This document shows, in pieces, positions 48,335 to 56,939 of a DNA stretch of 64,000 bases. The stretch is from JAWKUK01 sp041398605. Lineage in GTDB: Bacteria > Planctomycetota > UBA1135 > GCA-002686595. The notes below the pieces were generated by a model, which saw nothing but the letters and a program-made list of their open reading frames with translations, ran no database searches and was not told the origin of the DNA. Position 1 is the stretch's first letter; the number at the start of each line of letters is the position of its first letter. Both the position numbers and the translations under genes were made by a program. Location of the stretch: the NCBI GenBank assembly GCA_041398605.1, contig JAWKUK010000026.1, forward strand, positions 42,465-106,464, given 5' to 3'.

Positions 48335-48362
48335 GGATCGCGCCTCGAACCTGGCGCGGTCC
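48335..48362 (+). other. Stem-loop between coxA and coxC
   Basis: A 10-base stem with one G-T pair (GGATCGCGCC / GGCGCGGTCC) and an 8-base loop lies in the 97-base gap. It may be an mRNA processing or attenuation element that separates coxA from coxC expression; a C-run follows, not T. Confidence 0.45.
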
Positions 48363-48391
48363 CCCCTCGAGCACCTGCCCAAACCCTCCCC

Positions 48392-49255
48392 ATGTCCCAC
48401 GACCACGGGCACGGCGACAAGCCCTTCCTCGCGCACCACTTCGAGGACGAGGATCACCAATTCGATTCCGGGAAGCTCGGTATCTGGGTCTTCCTTGTCA
48501 CCGAGATCCTCTTCTTCTCGGGCCTCTTCTGCGCGTACGCGATCTACCGGTCGATGCACCCGGAGGTCTTCGTGTTCGCATCGAAGGCCCTCGACACGAA
48601 GTGGGGCGCGATCAACACATGCGTGCTGCTCTTCTCGAGCCTCACGGCGGCCTGGGCCGTGCGCAACGCACAGCTCGGCCAGAAGAACCGCTTGGTGATG
48701 AACCTTGCGCTCACGATCGCGTGCGCGTTCGGCTTCATGGGGATCAAGTACGTCGAGTACACCCACAAGTTCCACGTCGGGCTCAAGCCTGGGGACCTCT
48801 ATGCTCCGGTCGAGGGCGCGTATCCCGAGAAGGGCCATGGCCACGCCAGAGCGGTCACGGTTGCGCTCGATCACTCTGCCGATCCCGAGGCGCACGATGT
48901 CGCGCATGAGGCGGGCGCTGGGGAGCATCCGGTCCAGGAGGCTCACGCAGCGGCTCCGGAGCACGCCGCTGATGGCGAGCACGGGCACACCATGGTCCCC
49001 TGGGACGACCCGCGCGTCCCAACCGAGATCAAGAACCGCCTGAAGATCTTCTTCGGCATCTACTTCTGCATGACGGGCCTGCACGGTATCCACGTGCTCT
49101 TGGGCATCGTCGTCTTCTTCTGGCTGCTCGGTCGCGCGATCCGCGGCCACTTCACGCCGACGTACTACGGCCCGGTCGACTTCTCGGCGCTCTATTGGCA
49201 CCTCGTCGACCTGATCTGGATCTACCTCTTCCCGCTCCTTTACCTGATCCACTAG
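48392..49255 (+). CDS. coxC: Cytochrome c oxidase subunit III with His-rich insert
   Basis: A 287-residue membrane subunit. The family features are KLGIWVFLVTEILFFSGLFC and, at the C-terminus, MTGLHGIHVLLGIVVFFWLL with VDFSALYWHLVDLIWIYLFP. Between the first helices and the C-terminal pair lies an unusual hydrophilic insert (about 130-205) rich in His, Ala and Glu. The N-terminus is also His-rich (SHDHGHGDK). It stabilises subunit I. Confidence 0.94.
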   Translation: MSHDHGHGDKPFLAHHFEDEDHQFDSGKLGIWVFLVTEILFFSGLFCAYAIYRSMHPEVFVFASKALDTKWGAINTCVLLFSSLTAAWAVRNAQLGQKNRLVMNLALTIACAFGFMGIKYVEYTHKFHVGLKPGDLYAPVEGAYPEKGHGHARAVTVALDHSADPEAHDVAHEAGAGEHPVQEAHAAAPEHAADGEHGHTMVPWDDPRVPTEIKNRLKIFFGIYFCMTGLHGIHVLLGIVVFFWLLGRAIRGHFTPTYYGPVDFSALYWHLVDLIWIYLFPLLYLIH

Positions 49256-49268
49256 GAGCTCCAAGCCG

Positions 49269-49658
49269 ATGTCACATTCAGAACAAACGGCCGCCCAGCA
49301 CGGAGCTCACGCTCACGGAGACGACCACGCGCATGGCAGCCACCACGTGCTGCCGCGTTGGCTGCTGCTCGGGACGTGGGCTGCGCTCATGTCCTTGACC
49401 GGCCTGACCGTCTTCTCCGCCCAGTACCACCTCGGCGCCTTCGACGTCCCGATCGCGATGACGATCGCGACGATCAAGGGCCTCTTGGTCATGTTGATCT
49501 TCATGCACCTCGCGTGGGACAAGGGGTTCCACTCGGTGCTGATCTTTGGCTCCCTGCTGTTCGTCTGGCTGTTCGTCGGGTTCCTCCTGATCGACCGCGG
49601 CCAGTATCAAGGCAGCAAGACCCAGTTCGACCGCGATGTGATTCAGTCGCAGCCCTGA
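49269..49658 (+). CDS. Cytochrome c oxidase subunit IV (prokaryotic COX4 family)
   Basis: A 129-residue three-helix protein. A His-rich N-terminal tail (to about 30) precedes helices near 38-57, 67-88 and 95-115, with the family's IKGLLVMLIFMHLAWDK. It is 13 bases downstream of coxC and is the last gene before a strong hairpin. It assists oxidase assembly or stability. Confidence 0.9.
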   Translation: MSHSEQTAAQHGAHAHGDDHAHGSHHVLPRWLLLGTWAALMSLTGLTVFSAQYHLGAFDVPIAMTIATIKGLLVMLIFMHLAWDKGFHSVLIFGSLLFVWLFVGFLLIDRGQYQGSKTQFDRDVIQSQP

Positions 49659-49674
49659 GGTAGCCCTTCGGCGA

Positions 49675-49700
49675 GGAGAGCGCGCGACTTTGCGCTCTCC
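49675..49700 (+). terminator. Hairpin at the end of the oxidase operon
   Basis: A 9-base perfect stem (GGAGAGCGC / GCGCTCTCC) with an 8-base loop starts 17 bases after the subunit IV stop. No T-run follows. Confidence 0.6.
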
Positions 49701-49735
49701 GGCCTCATCCCGCGCGCTCGGTCGCGCGAATCCTC

Positions 49736-49759
49736 GGGGCCGCCAGCTTTGGCGGCCCC
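49736..49759 (+). promoter_or_regulatory. Perfect 9-base hairpin just upstream of the second CoxIII-like gene
   Basis: GGGGCCGCC / GGCGGCCCC with loop AGCTTT ends 13 bases before ATG 49773. It could be a second terminator followed by TTCGCTT, or a leader structure covering the ribosome binding region. Confidence 0.55.
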
Positions 49760-49772
49760 TTCGCTTGGAACC

Positions 49773-50450
49773 ATGAGTACGCGCCCTCCGCAGTTCGTCG
49801 AGAGTCACTTCCGCCCAAGTCGGATCCGACGGGACGATGTCACGCTTCAGACGGGGCGCGGCGAGGCCGGCCTCGACCTGGGGAAGGGAGTGCCCGAGTT
49901 CGACGAGGACGAGGTCAACTCGTTCGGCATGGCGATCTTCCTCGCGTCCCTGGTGATGATCTTTGGGGCGACGCTGGCCGCCTACGGGATCTTCCGGTGG
50001 CGCGAGGGCGCGTCCTGGTCCGCCGCGGAGCCGCTCCGCAATGTCGCCTCCCTGACGCTCGCAACGGTCGTGCTCGTCATCTGCGACGTGCTTGCCACGC
50101 GGGCGCGCAAGCGCTCCGCTGACCTCGCGCTGGCGCGGCGTCTGACGGGCATGACGCTCGTCCTCGCCTCGGTGTACCTCGTCGTGCAGGTCTCGAGCTG
50201 GGTCCTGATCTTCCGCGACGCGCTGCCTGGCGAAGGTCCTAAGCTGCCGATGGAGGCCACGCTCTTCCTCGTGTTGACCTTCACGCACGCGGTCCACGTG
50301 CTCGGCGGGATCGTGGCCAACGCGATCGTGTACCACCGCTCGAGTGATGGCCGCGGGCCGCGCAGGGTGTCTCTGGACCTCTTGTTCAAGTACTGGCGGT
50401 TTCTGACGATCGTCTGGCTCGTCATCGCCGCCGTCCTGCTCGCGACCTGA
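49773..50450 (+). CDS. Second cytochrome c oxidase subunit III-like protein
   Basis: A 225-residue protein with five predicted helices: about 55-75, 86-108, 122-145, 164-186 and 203-224. The final helices resemble CoxIII/NorE (FLVLTFTHAVHVLGGIVANA and YWRFLTIVWLVIAAVLLAT). It has no His-rich insert and is only weakly like coxC at 48392. ATG 49773 is chosen over an upstream in-frame start that would lie inside the hairpin. It may be an accessory subunit III or a NorE-like assembly protein. It converges with the HAD gene (27-base gap). Confidence 0.85.
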   Translation: MSTRPPQFVESHFRPSRIRRDDVTLQTGRGEAGLDLGKGVPEFDEDEVNSFGMAIFLASLVMIFGATLAAYGIFRWREGASWSAAEPLRNVASLTLATVVLVICDVLATRARKRSADLALARRLTGMTLVLASVYLVVQVSSWVLIFRDALPGEGPKLPMEATLFLVLTFTHAVHVLGGIVANAIVYHRSSDGRGPRRVSLDLLFKYWRFLTIVWLVIAAVLLAT

Positions 50451-50477
50451 TCCGAGCTGGCTCGCGCCCGACCGTCG

Positions 50478-51215
50478 TCACGCCATGTTGAGGTTGACGC
50501 CGTACTGAGAGCGCAGAATGCCCGCGAGCTGGCGGAAGTCGTCGATGACGTGGTCCGCCACGGCGGCGGGGGACTGATCCCCTCGGCCGGGTTTCGCGGC
50601 GCGGCGGGACCAGGCCGTCCGCATGCCGAGCAAGCGGCAAGGCTGGATGTCGTTGGTCGGGTTGTCACCGACGTACATGGTTCGAGCGGCCGTCAGGTTC
50701 AGCGCGTCGAGCGCCTTCTGGAAGAGGCGAGGGTTAGGCTTGCTGATCCCGACCTGGTCCGAGATGAAGATCGTGTTCGTCCCCAGGTGGGGGATGAGCC
50801 CGAGCCGGATCAGCTTCTCGGCCTGCTTGGTTGTCAGGCCATGCGTGACGATCCCCGTCCGCAGGCCGGCGTCGCGCAGCGCCCTCAGGAACGGCACGAC
50901 GTCGGGGAAGGGGCGCAGCTCGCGGAACTTCGTGTCGTGGTAGGCGACGACGCCGGCGGACACGAGCAGGGCGGGATTGATCCCGGCCCAGGTGCGCGGC
51001 GAGACACGCTGCAGGACCTTGTCGAGGTGGTGATCGTAGTTCGAGCCGAACTCGGCGATCACCGCTTCCAGCTCCTTGGCGAGCTCGTTCTCCGGAACGT
51101 CTAGCCCCATGTCGATCATCGCGCGCACCGCGTTGTGTCGCGCCCGGCGCGCAAACTCGGTCGTTGCCACGAGCGTGTCGTCCACGTCGAACAGAACGGC
51201 GTCCAGTTGACCCAT
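50478..51215 (-). CDS. HAD-superfamily phosphatase (TIGR02253-like)
   Basis: A 245-residue hydrolase. Motif I is LFDVDDTLV with nucleophile Asp10 and acid Asp12. Motif II Thr is in GIVTHGLTT, motif III Lys in GISKPNPRLF, and motif IV is YVGDNPTNDIQ. An alpha-helical C1 cap lies between about 18 and 95. This matches the phosphoglycolate-phosphatase-like group; the substrate is unknown. It lies alone between two terminators. Confidence 0.9.
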   Translation of the reverse strand: MGQLDAVLFDVDDTLVATTEFARRARHNAVRAMIDMGLDVPENELAKELEAVIAEFGSNYDHHLDKVLQRVSPRTWAGINPALLVSAGVVAYHDTKFRELRPFPDVVPFLRALRDAGLRTGIVTHGLTTKQAEKLIRLGLIPHLGTNTIFISDQVGISKPNPRLFQKALDALNLTAARTMYVGDNPTNDIQPCRLLGMRTAWSRRAAKPGRGDQSPAAVADHVIDDFRQLAGILRSQYGVNLNMA

Positions 51216-51260
51216 ACGGTGATTCCAGCAATCTCCAGGCGCCGATCAAGGGCGGCGATC

Positions 51261-51305
51261 AAAAAGCACACGGGGGGCGCGCCGCACTGGCGCGCCCCCC
51301 GTGTG
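51261..51305 (-). terminator. Strong intrinsic terminator of the secretin gene
   Basis: A perfect 17-base stem (CACACGGGGGGCGCGCC and its complement) with a 5-base loop, followed on the minus strand by TTTTT. It lies 44 bases after the secretin stop and is the best intrinsic terminator in the window. Confidence 0.88.
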
Positions 51306-51348
51306 AGAGACCTCAGCGGTCACGGAGCGGGCTCCGCGACCGCGACGA

Positions 51349-54033
51349 TCAGAACTTGCCTTCGAGCTCGCGGGAGACTTCCTCGCGGATGTCCGTGATG
51401 GTCGCCTTGATCAGGATCATCAGCGACTCGCGCTCGTCGTTGTAGCCCTCTTGCTTGAAGAGGAAGCCCAGGACCGGGATCTTCGCGATCCACGGCACTT
51501 CAGCGCGACGCTCGACGTTGCGGACGCGGCTCAGCCCGCCGAGCAGCAGCGATCCACCGTCGGGCAGGTACGCGCTGGTGTTGACGCTCTGGACCTCGAG
51601 CTCGGGCAGCTGGAACTCAACCGGCGAGGTGTTGCCACCGAGCGTCGTCGAGAAGTTGCGGAGGGAGACCACGCGGGCCACCGTCGGCTGGACTTCGAGC
51701 TGCAACCACTTGCGGTCGTGACCGATCGTGGGGCGGACGTCCAGGACGACGCCTTCGTGGAGCACGTTGATCTGCGGGTCGGCGACCGACTGCAGCTGGG
51801 CGACCTCAACGTCGAAGTCCTGGATGTAGGCCTTCTGGTTGATGACCGTCACGTAGGCCCGCTGGGTGTTGTGCACCGACAGCGTTTGGCTGTTCACGAT
51901 CTGGAACTGATCCGACTTCTCGACCGCGCGGAGGATCAGCGAGAGCTCCGCGTCGTTGAAGAAGTTCATCTGGAACGACAGGCCGCCGATGTTCGAGAGG
52001 CGCTGCCCCAGAGCGGTGGTGAAGAAGTTCTGGGCCGTACCCGCGAACGAACCGTCCTGGCCGTCGTCGAAGTAGAAGCCGGCGCTCGGCTGACCGGCGG
52101 CGTTCGTGCCGTCGATGCCAGAGCCCCCGTTGTCCAGGCCGAGCGACGCCATGTCCTCAAGGCCGTTCGTCACGTCCTCCAGGATGCGGTCGTCGAGGCC
52201 GCGGAAGTCTGTGCCGATCTCCTGGATCCAGCTCTCGCCGACCTCCATGAACTTCGCGTCGATGGTGACGAGCGCCGAGTTGAAGCGGCGCAGGTCCTCG
52301 AGGAAGTCCTTGACTTGCTGTTGCACCTCGGCGGTCTGCGTGACCACCAGGAAGCCTTCACCGGCCTCGATCGAAACTCCGTCGCCTTCCCAGGTGCTCG
52401 GCGCGACCGTGTCGCGGACCAGCGTCGCCAGATCGTCGATCTGGATCATGCGCTGGCTCTCGCCGACGCTGCCCCAGGGGCCGCCACCGTCTTCGTCCTC
52501 GAGCTCGTTGAGCAGGCGCAGGCGGTCGATGCGCGGGCCCGTGAAGTCCGTGATCGCGAAGATCAGGTCCTGCACGTCATGGAGCAGGACGGTGGGGGTG
52601 CCGGCGGCCTTCTCCTTGGTGGTGACGAAGATCGCGTCGTAGCGGAGCGTCCACGTCACGTCCTCACCGGCCATCGCGGTCAGGCGGTTGAGGGCCTGCT
52701 CGACGGTGAGCTCGTTCTCGAAGTTGAACTGGAAGACGACACCGTTGTCGACGACCGATGCCTCGGCCGCGGGGTCCACGATCAGCGGCAACCCGGTGTT
52801 GTTGCGGATCATCCCGATCAGGGTGTCGAGGCTCTCTTCGCGCTCGATCCCCGGCAGGCGCACCGTCGTCGTCCGCAGCTGCTCACGCAGCTTGCTCTCG
52901 GCGGGGGAGACCTTCTTCGACAGGTCGAGGCCGCGGCGCTGAGAACGCAGGGCGGACTTCTCCTGCCACGTCTCGGCGTTGGGCAACGTCAGCACATCCG
53001 TGTTCGGGATGCGCATCTGCTCGAGGCTCTCGCGCCAGACGCGGTACTCCTCGCGCTTGGCTTCGATGTAGTCGGCCCGGACCTTCTCGCGGCCCGCGCG
53101 GTGCGCGGCGTCGCGGATGTCCTGCGCTTGCTCATGGCGCGCGTTCAGCGCGAGCGCCTTGTCAGCGAGCTTCTTGGCCGCGTCGTAGCGACCAGCCTCG
53201 AACGCAAGCGTGGCTTGGGAGACAATGTTGTCGACGACCGCGCGCTCGCGGCCACGGGACTCGGCCTCAAGGGCACGCTTCTCCCGGGTCGCGGTCTCGC
53301 GCTCGCTCAACCGCGCCGACTCTTCGCTCGCCCGGCGCTCTTCTTTCGCCTGGGCCAGGAGGCGATCGACTTCTTCGTCGAGGCCGTCCCAGGCGATGTT
53401 GTACGGCGTCATCTCGATCTTGATCTTCGCGATCGAGTACTCCGCGATGGCGCGATCATAGTCGCCGCGCGCCTGCGCCAGCTTTCCATCCGTGACGCTC
53501 GACTTGGCGTCGAGCTTGGCTTGCTCCCAGCGCAGCGTGACGGCTGCGGCGCCGTCGAGCTCGGCGGAGTTGATCGCGCCGGCGTCGATGCCGAGGGCGG
53601 TCTGGATGCGGCCGAGGAGCTGCTTGGCCTCAAGGCTCGTGGGCTTGTACTCGAGCGCTCGCGTCACCTGAAGGCGCGCGTCTTCGAAGCGCATCGAGTC
53701 GGCGAGCTCGGTCGCGGCTGCCATCGCGGAGTCGAAGAGCAGCTGCTCTTTCTCCGCGCGTAGCTGCAACAGGGCCGCGTCTTGACCCAGCTCACCATCT
53801 TGGGGCGGCGCGCCGGACGCGCTGCCACGCTCGGTGGCGGGCGTCGGATCCATGCGAGCTTCGTTGCTCTTCTGCGTGGAGCCCGAGAGCGTGGAGCCGT
53901 CGAGGTTCGCAGCGGGGTTCGGAGACCCTGCAGAACCATCGGCGGTGCCAGCTTCCGTGAGGGGCTGACCGTTGGGCGCGCTGGCGCATGCGCCGAGCAG
54001 GAGGAGGGAGAAAGCGGTTCCGGCGGTCCTCAT
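51349..54033 (-). CDS. Lipoprotein secretin (GspD/PilQ superfamily) with N-terminal TPR/coiled-coil region
   Basis: An 894-residue outer-membrane channel protein. The lipoprotein signal SLLLLGAC puts the lipidated cysteine at residue 16. A low-complexity spacer is followed by a helical TPR-like and coiled-coil region (about 70-380). An N0/STN-type domain follows at about 390-480 (VRLPGIEREESLDTLIGMI), an N1-type ring domain at about 545-585, then the secretin core with QDFDVEVAQ, GVVLDVRPTIG and LPDGGSLLLGGL. It ends with VPWIAKIPVLGFLF and ILIKATITD. ATG 54033 starts the lipobox leader. It is the last gene of the TPR-ExbBD cluster and paralogous to the secretin at 62239. No GspE or pilus gene is nearby. 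Confidence 0.92.
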   Translation of the reverse strand: MRTAGTAFSLLLLGACASAPNGQPLTEAGTADGSAGSPNPAANLDGSTLSGSTQKSNEARMDPTPATERGSASGAPPQDGELGQDAALLQLRAEKEQLLFDSAMAAATELADSMRFEDARLQVTRALEYKPTSLEAKQLLGRIQTALGIDAGAINSAELDGAAAVTLRWEQAKLDAKSSVTDGKLAQARGDYDRAIAEYSIAKIKIEMTPYNIAWDGLDEEVDRLLAQAKEERRASEESARLSERETATREKRALEAESRGRERAVVDNIVSQATLAFEAGRYDAAKKLADKALALNARHEQAQDIRDAAHRAGREKVRADYIEAKREEYRVWRESLEQMRIPNTDVLTLPNAETWQEKSALRSQRRGLDLSKKVSPAESKLREQLRTTTVRLPGIEREESLDTLIGMIRNNTGLPLIVDPAAEASVVDNGVVFQFNFENELTVEQALNRLTAMAGEDVTWTLRYDAIFVTTKEKAAGTPTVLLHDVQDLIFAITDFTGPRIDRLRLLNELEDEDGGGPWGSVGESQRMIQIDDLATLVRDTVAPSTWEGDGVSIEAGEGFLVVTQTAEVQQQVKDFLEDLRRFNSALVTIDAKFMEVGESWIQEIGTDFRGLDDRILEDVTNGLEDMASLGLDNGGSGIDGTNAAGQPSAGFYFDDGQDGSFAGTAQNFFTTALGQRLSNIGGLSFQMNFFNDAELSLILRAVEKSDQFQIVNSQTLSVHNTQRAYVTVINQKAYIQDFDVEVAQLQSVADPQINVLHEGVVLDVRPTIGHDRKWLQLEVQPTVARVVSLRNFSTTLGGNTSPVEFQLPELEVQSVNTSAYLPDGGSLLLGGLSRVRNVERRAEVPWIAKIPVLGFLFKQEGYNDERESLMILIKATITDIREEVSRELEGKF

Positions 54034-54578
54034 TCGTAGAGACTCGTCGAGAGAGTGGGGGGAAGCGACGGGTTCGGTCGCGCACGCTATCCCAGTCAAG
54101 GGCGCGCAGCTACCGGAAACGTTGCCGACTTGGGACGTCGAGGGGGGGCTGACCGGGCGCGCCTCCGGGGGGACGGGCGCCTGGGACTTCGGACGATGAG
54201 GTGGGGGGGAGTCTGCGCGGAGCCGCTGGAGGCGGCCCCCGCCGGGCGACACGATACCCGAAGGTTCGGCGAAGGGCAAAGGGGAGTCGGCTTGCCGAGC
54301 TCCCGTGACTTCGAATCCCTGTGACGCCGAGCCCGCGAAGCGTGCCCCAGAGCAGTGATCCCACCCCAAGGGGCGTGACCTGATCTGCACGGACTCGATG
54401 CGCGCCCGTAGGCGAGATTGCATCCGTGACGCGAACGGGGCCCTGCCGGGGGAGGCACGGGCCCCGTCGAGCAGCCCAGGGGCTGTTCGCGAATTCCGGC
54501 CGCGCCTCGAGGCTGACGCGCGGCTGTCGTGTCGATCCGCCCCTACTTTTTGTAGGAGCCGACGAAGGTCATCCGCTC
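54034..54578 (-). other. 545-base gap between exbD and the secretin gene
   Basis: No protein gene is supported. It holds the duplicated 3' end of exbD (54543-54602) and a long bulged hairpin (54435-54467). The GC-rich remainder probably includes a separate promoter for the secretin. Confidence 0.55.
54435..54467 (-). terminator. Long bulged hairpin downstream of exbD
   Basis: ACGGGGCCC-TGCC pairs with GGCA-C-GGGCCCCGT, giving a 13-base stem with one bulged C and a 6-base loop. No T-run follows; it may end the exbBD transcript or be an RNA processing signal. Confidence 0.5.
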
Positions 54579-54602
54579 CTACTTTTCGTAGGAGCCGACG
54601 AA
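54543..54602 (-). repeat. Duplicated 3' end of exbD with stop codon, period 36
   Basis: The last 24 bases of exbD (54579-54602, encoding FVGSYEK and stop) recur at 54543-54566 with one mismatch, giving FVGSYKK and stop beyond the real end. Each copy can fold: GCTCCTAC-TTTTC-GTAGGAGC (54575-54595) spans the true stop codon. This is the second 3'-end duplication in the window. Confidence 0.88.
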
Positions 54603-55112
54603 CGTGATATCGGTGAAGCCGACGTCGAGGGCGACGTCGAGCAGCTCGACCACGTCGCTCGTGATGATCCCGGCCCGCGGGTCGATCGTCGCCGGGCGGG
54701 TCTTGTCCTGCGCGTAGAAGTTGGTGAGCGTCTTGCGGACCTCTTCGAGGTCCGTCGTCTTCTTCGCGCCGACGCTGAACGTGATCACGCGCGAGCTGTC
54801 GTAGACGTAGCGCTTGCGCTCCGCTTCGTCCTGGGCCGTGTAGGCGACGTTGCCGGCGCCCGGGCGAACCCGGTTCCCAGGGTTCTTCACGTCCATGCGG
54901 ATCTCAATCTTCTCCTTCGGCTCGGCCTCGGACTGGTTGACGCCGACGTCTTTCGGGAGGAACGCGGAGAGCTTGCCCTCGAGCGTTTTGAACTTCAGGG
55001 TGCACATGAAGAAGATCAGCAGCAGGAACGTGACGTCGATCATCGGCGTCATTTCGAGCTTGCAGTCTTCGCCCGCGATGTCCGCGAGCATGCTGCCTTT
55101 GCGCTTGGCCAT
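54579..55112 (-). CDS. exbD: ExbD/TolR-family protein
   Basis: A 177-residue inner-membrane protein. The single transmembrane helix carries the proton-path aspartate in EMTPMIDVTFLLLIFFM. The periplasmic domain (about 50-177) is longer than in E. coli ExbD and ends TDITFVGSYEK, the usual fold end. With ExbB it converts proton flow into force on an outer-membrane system. It starts 33 bases after the other exbD. The partner here is probably the neighbouring secretin or TPR proteins; this is inference. Confidence 0.92.
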   Translation of the reverse strand: MAKRKGSMLADIAGEDCKLEMTPMIDVTFLLLIFFMCTLKFKTLEGKLSAFLPKDVGVNQSEAEPKEKIEIRMDVKNPGNRVRPGAGNVAYTAQDEAERKRYVYDSSRVITFSVGAKKTTDLEEVRKTLTNFYAQDKTRPATIDPRAGIITSDVVELLDVALDVGFTDITFVGSYEK

Positions 55113-55145
55113 GGTGTTCGTTCCTTCTTGGGGCGGGCTCGAGGC

Positions 55146-55640
55146 CTATTGTTCGGGGACGGAGACGGCCAGCTGGAGCTTCCAGATCGAGATGTTCTTG
55201 TCGCCGCACTGCTCCATGATGTCCTGCACGAACTTGAAGTTGGTGCTCTCGTCCGCGCGGATCAGGAGCGGTTCGTCCGGGATCATCGTCGAGGAGCCAG
55301 GGGCGAACGGCGCCTTTTTCATCCGGTTGGAGATCGCAAGGAGCTGGTTCTTCAGCTCGTCGTACTTGCGCGGGCCCGTGTTCAGTTCGGGGTCGAAGTA
55401 CGTGGTGCGCTTCTGGATCATCACGCCGGTGTGCTTGACGTTGAGGATCGGGCGCCACTCGTCGGACTTCGGCTTGTCTGGGACGGCGTGCTCCGCCATC
55501 GGCAGTTGGAGGTCCTCGAGGTCCTGCTGGGAGAGGTCGGTGATGACCATGAAGAAGATGATCAAGAGGAACACGACGTCGATCATCGGCGTCATGTCCA
55601 TCTCCATCTCGGTCTTCGAGTCGTGCTTTTGAAGGTTCAT
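55146..55640 (-). CDS. exbD: ExbD/TolR-family protein, second copy
   Basis: A 164-residue paralogue. The helix reads DMTPMIDVVFLLIIFFM with the conserved aspartate, and the periplasmic domain ends ISIWKLQLAVSVPEQ. ATG 55640 is chosen because MNLQKHDSKTEMEMDMTPM is a typical short cytoplasmic start; the in-frame upstream part is low-complexity. Two different ExbDs next to one ExbB suggest a heteromeric motor or two alternative complexes. Confidence 0.92.
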   Translation of the reverse strand: MNLQKHDSKTEMEMDMTPMIDVVFLLIIFFMVITDLSQQDLEDLQLPMAEHAVPDKPKSDEWRPILNVKHTGVMIQKRTTYFDPELNTGPRKYDELKNQLLAISNRMKKAPFAPGSSTMIPDEPLLIRADESTNFKFVQDIMEQCGDKNISIWKLQLAVSVPEQ

Positions 55641-56044
55641 CTCGCGTGGCGCTCCTAGGGGCGCGCGGGCGGGCCAACACATGGGCTGGCCCGCGGGGAG
55701 GGGCGATGAGGGGGCGCTACGGCTCCACTCGGACTACCGGCAGATGGGGGCTTGGTAACGGACGCAGCCTGGGTTCAGTGGCGGCGATCGGACCCGTTCG
55801 GATCCAGCGCGTCTCCCAATCAGGGCCTCATCCGGTCAGGGCCTCTTCCAGTCAGGGCTCCGACGACCCGGGGCCTCGACGACCCGGGGCCTCCGGGCGC
55901 TTCGCCCTTCGTGACGGCCCCCTTGGATCGCGCGCGATGCAAGGGAGCCGCCGATGGCCGGGGTCCTGTCAGGCGAGGCTCCGTCTGGGCAAGTCTGTCC
56001 GTGGGGCTCCCGTCCGGGGCGCCCCATTGCCAGCCCGACTCGGC
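55641..56044 (-). other. 404-base repeat-rich gap between exbB and exbD
   Basis: No gene is supported. It contains period-16 repeats at 55820-55893 (separate entry) and short GC-rich direct repeats. An internal promoter for the exbD pair could lie here, but no hexamers stand out. Confidence 0.5.
55820..55893. repeat. Period-16 repeats between exbB and exbD
   Basis: Two related 16-base units starting TCAGGGCCTC (55820-55835, 55836-55851) and a truncated third are followed by two exact 16-base copies of GACGACCCGGGGCCTC (55862-55877, 55878-55893). The shared period suggests slippage expansion. Confidence 0.8.
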
Positions 56045-56770
56045 TCAGTTCCCTTGCGGGCGGAAGCGCTCGAACAGGTCCTCGATGATCGCGCCCGTCT
56101 CGATGACGGTCTTGATCAGGCGGTTGCGCAGGAAGGCGAAGGCCGCGGTCACCGGGATGGCAACGATGAGGCCGAGCATGGTCGTCAGAAGCGCCTTCGA
56201 GATACCGCCGGCGAGGTCGGCCGGGTTTGCCTGGCCGCCCGACGAGGCGATGACGTTGAAGGATTGAACCATCCCGGACACCGTACCGAGGAGGCCGAGC
56301 ATCGGCGCCGTGTTGGCGATGACCGGCAGCCAGCCGATCTTCTGGTGGAGCTTGATCGACTCTTCGTCGCCCATCTCTTCCATCGCCTTCTCCATCGCCT
56401 CGAACGGGTGACCGATCTTCGCGATGCCGGCGCCACACACGCGCGTGAAGAAGTTCTGCTCGTTCTCGCAGAGCTCCATGGCCTCCTGGAACTGCTCTTC
56501 GTCGAAGAGCGCCTGGACCTCGTCGATCAGCTCCGGCGGCGCGAGCTTGTCACGCTTGAGGGAGACGATGTTCTCGATCACGAGCGCGAGCGCGACGACC
56601 GACAGGAGGATGATGACGATGCCGACGATACCGGACTTGGTGAAGACGTCCTTGACCGACGTCGTCTCGGCGGCGAGTGCCGGGCTCGCCGCGGCAAGGA
56701 AGACGAGGCCCGTCGCCAGGGCGGGAGCCACCTTCGAGATGGCCCGGTCGTACAGGTGCGTGAAGTTCAT
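56045..56770 (-). CDS. exbB: ExbB/TolQ/MotA-family proton channel protein
   Basis: A 241-residue protein. An N-terminal cleavable-looking signal (APALATGLVFLAAASPALAA) precedes helix 1 (about 45-67), a cytoplasmic domain with FDEEQFQEAMELCENEQNFF, and the diagnostic helices 2-3 with TAPMLGLLGTVSGMVQSFN and GLIVAIPVTAAFAFLRNRL. The signal-bearing form is longer than E. coli TolQ. ATG 56770 starts the signal; 30 extra in-frame residues upstream are Pro/His-rich and unlikely. It drives the two ExbDs downstream. Confidence 0.93.
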   Translation of the reverse strand: MNFTHLYDRAISKVAPALATGLVFLAAASPALAAETTSVKDVFTKSGIVGIVIILLSVVALALVIENIVSLKRDKLAPPELIDEVQALFDEEQFQEAMELCENEQNFFTRVCGAGIAKIGHPFEAMEKAMEEMGDEESIKLHQKIGWLPVIANTAPMLGLLGTVSGMVQSFNVIASSGGQANPADLAGGISKALLTTMLGLIVAIPVTAAFAFLRNRLIKTVIETGAIIEDLFERFRPQGN

Positions 56771-56939
56771 GGCCGGATGCTGCTGGGGAGCCAGGTGATG
56801 CTGCGGGAGGGGGGGGAGTGGGGGGATCCAGGCGCGCGCACGGTCGGCTGCCACGAGCATCTTCGATCGTGGCTGGGGCCGCGCGGGCGCCGTCGGTCTT
56901 CAGTTGTACCCAAGTCGCGGGGGCCCGCGACATGGAGGA

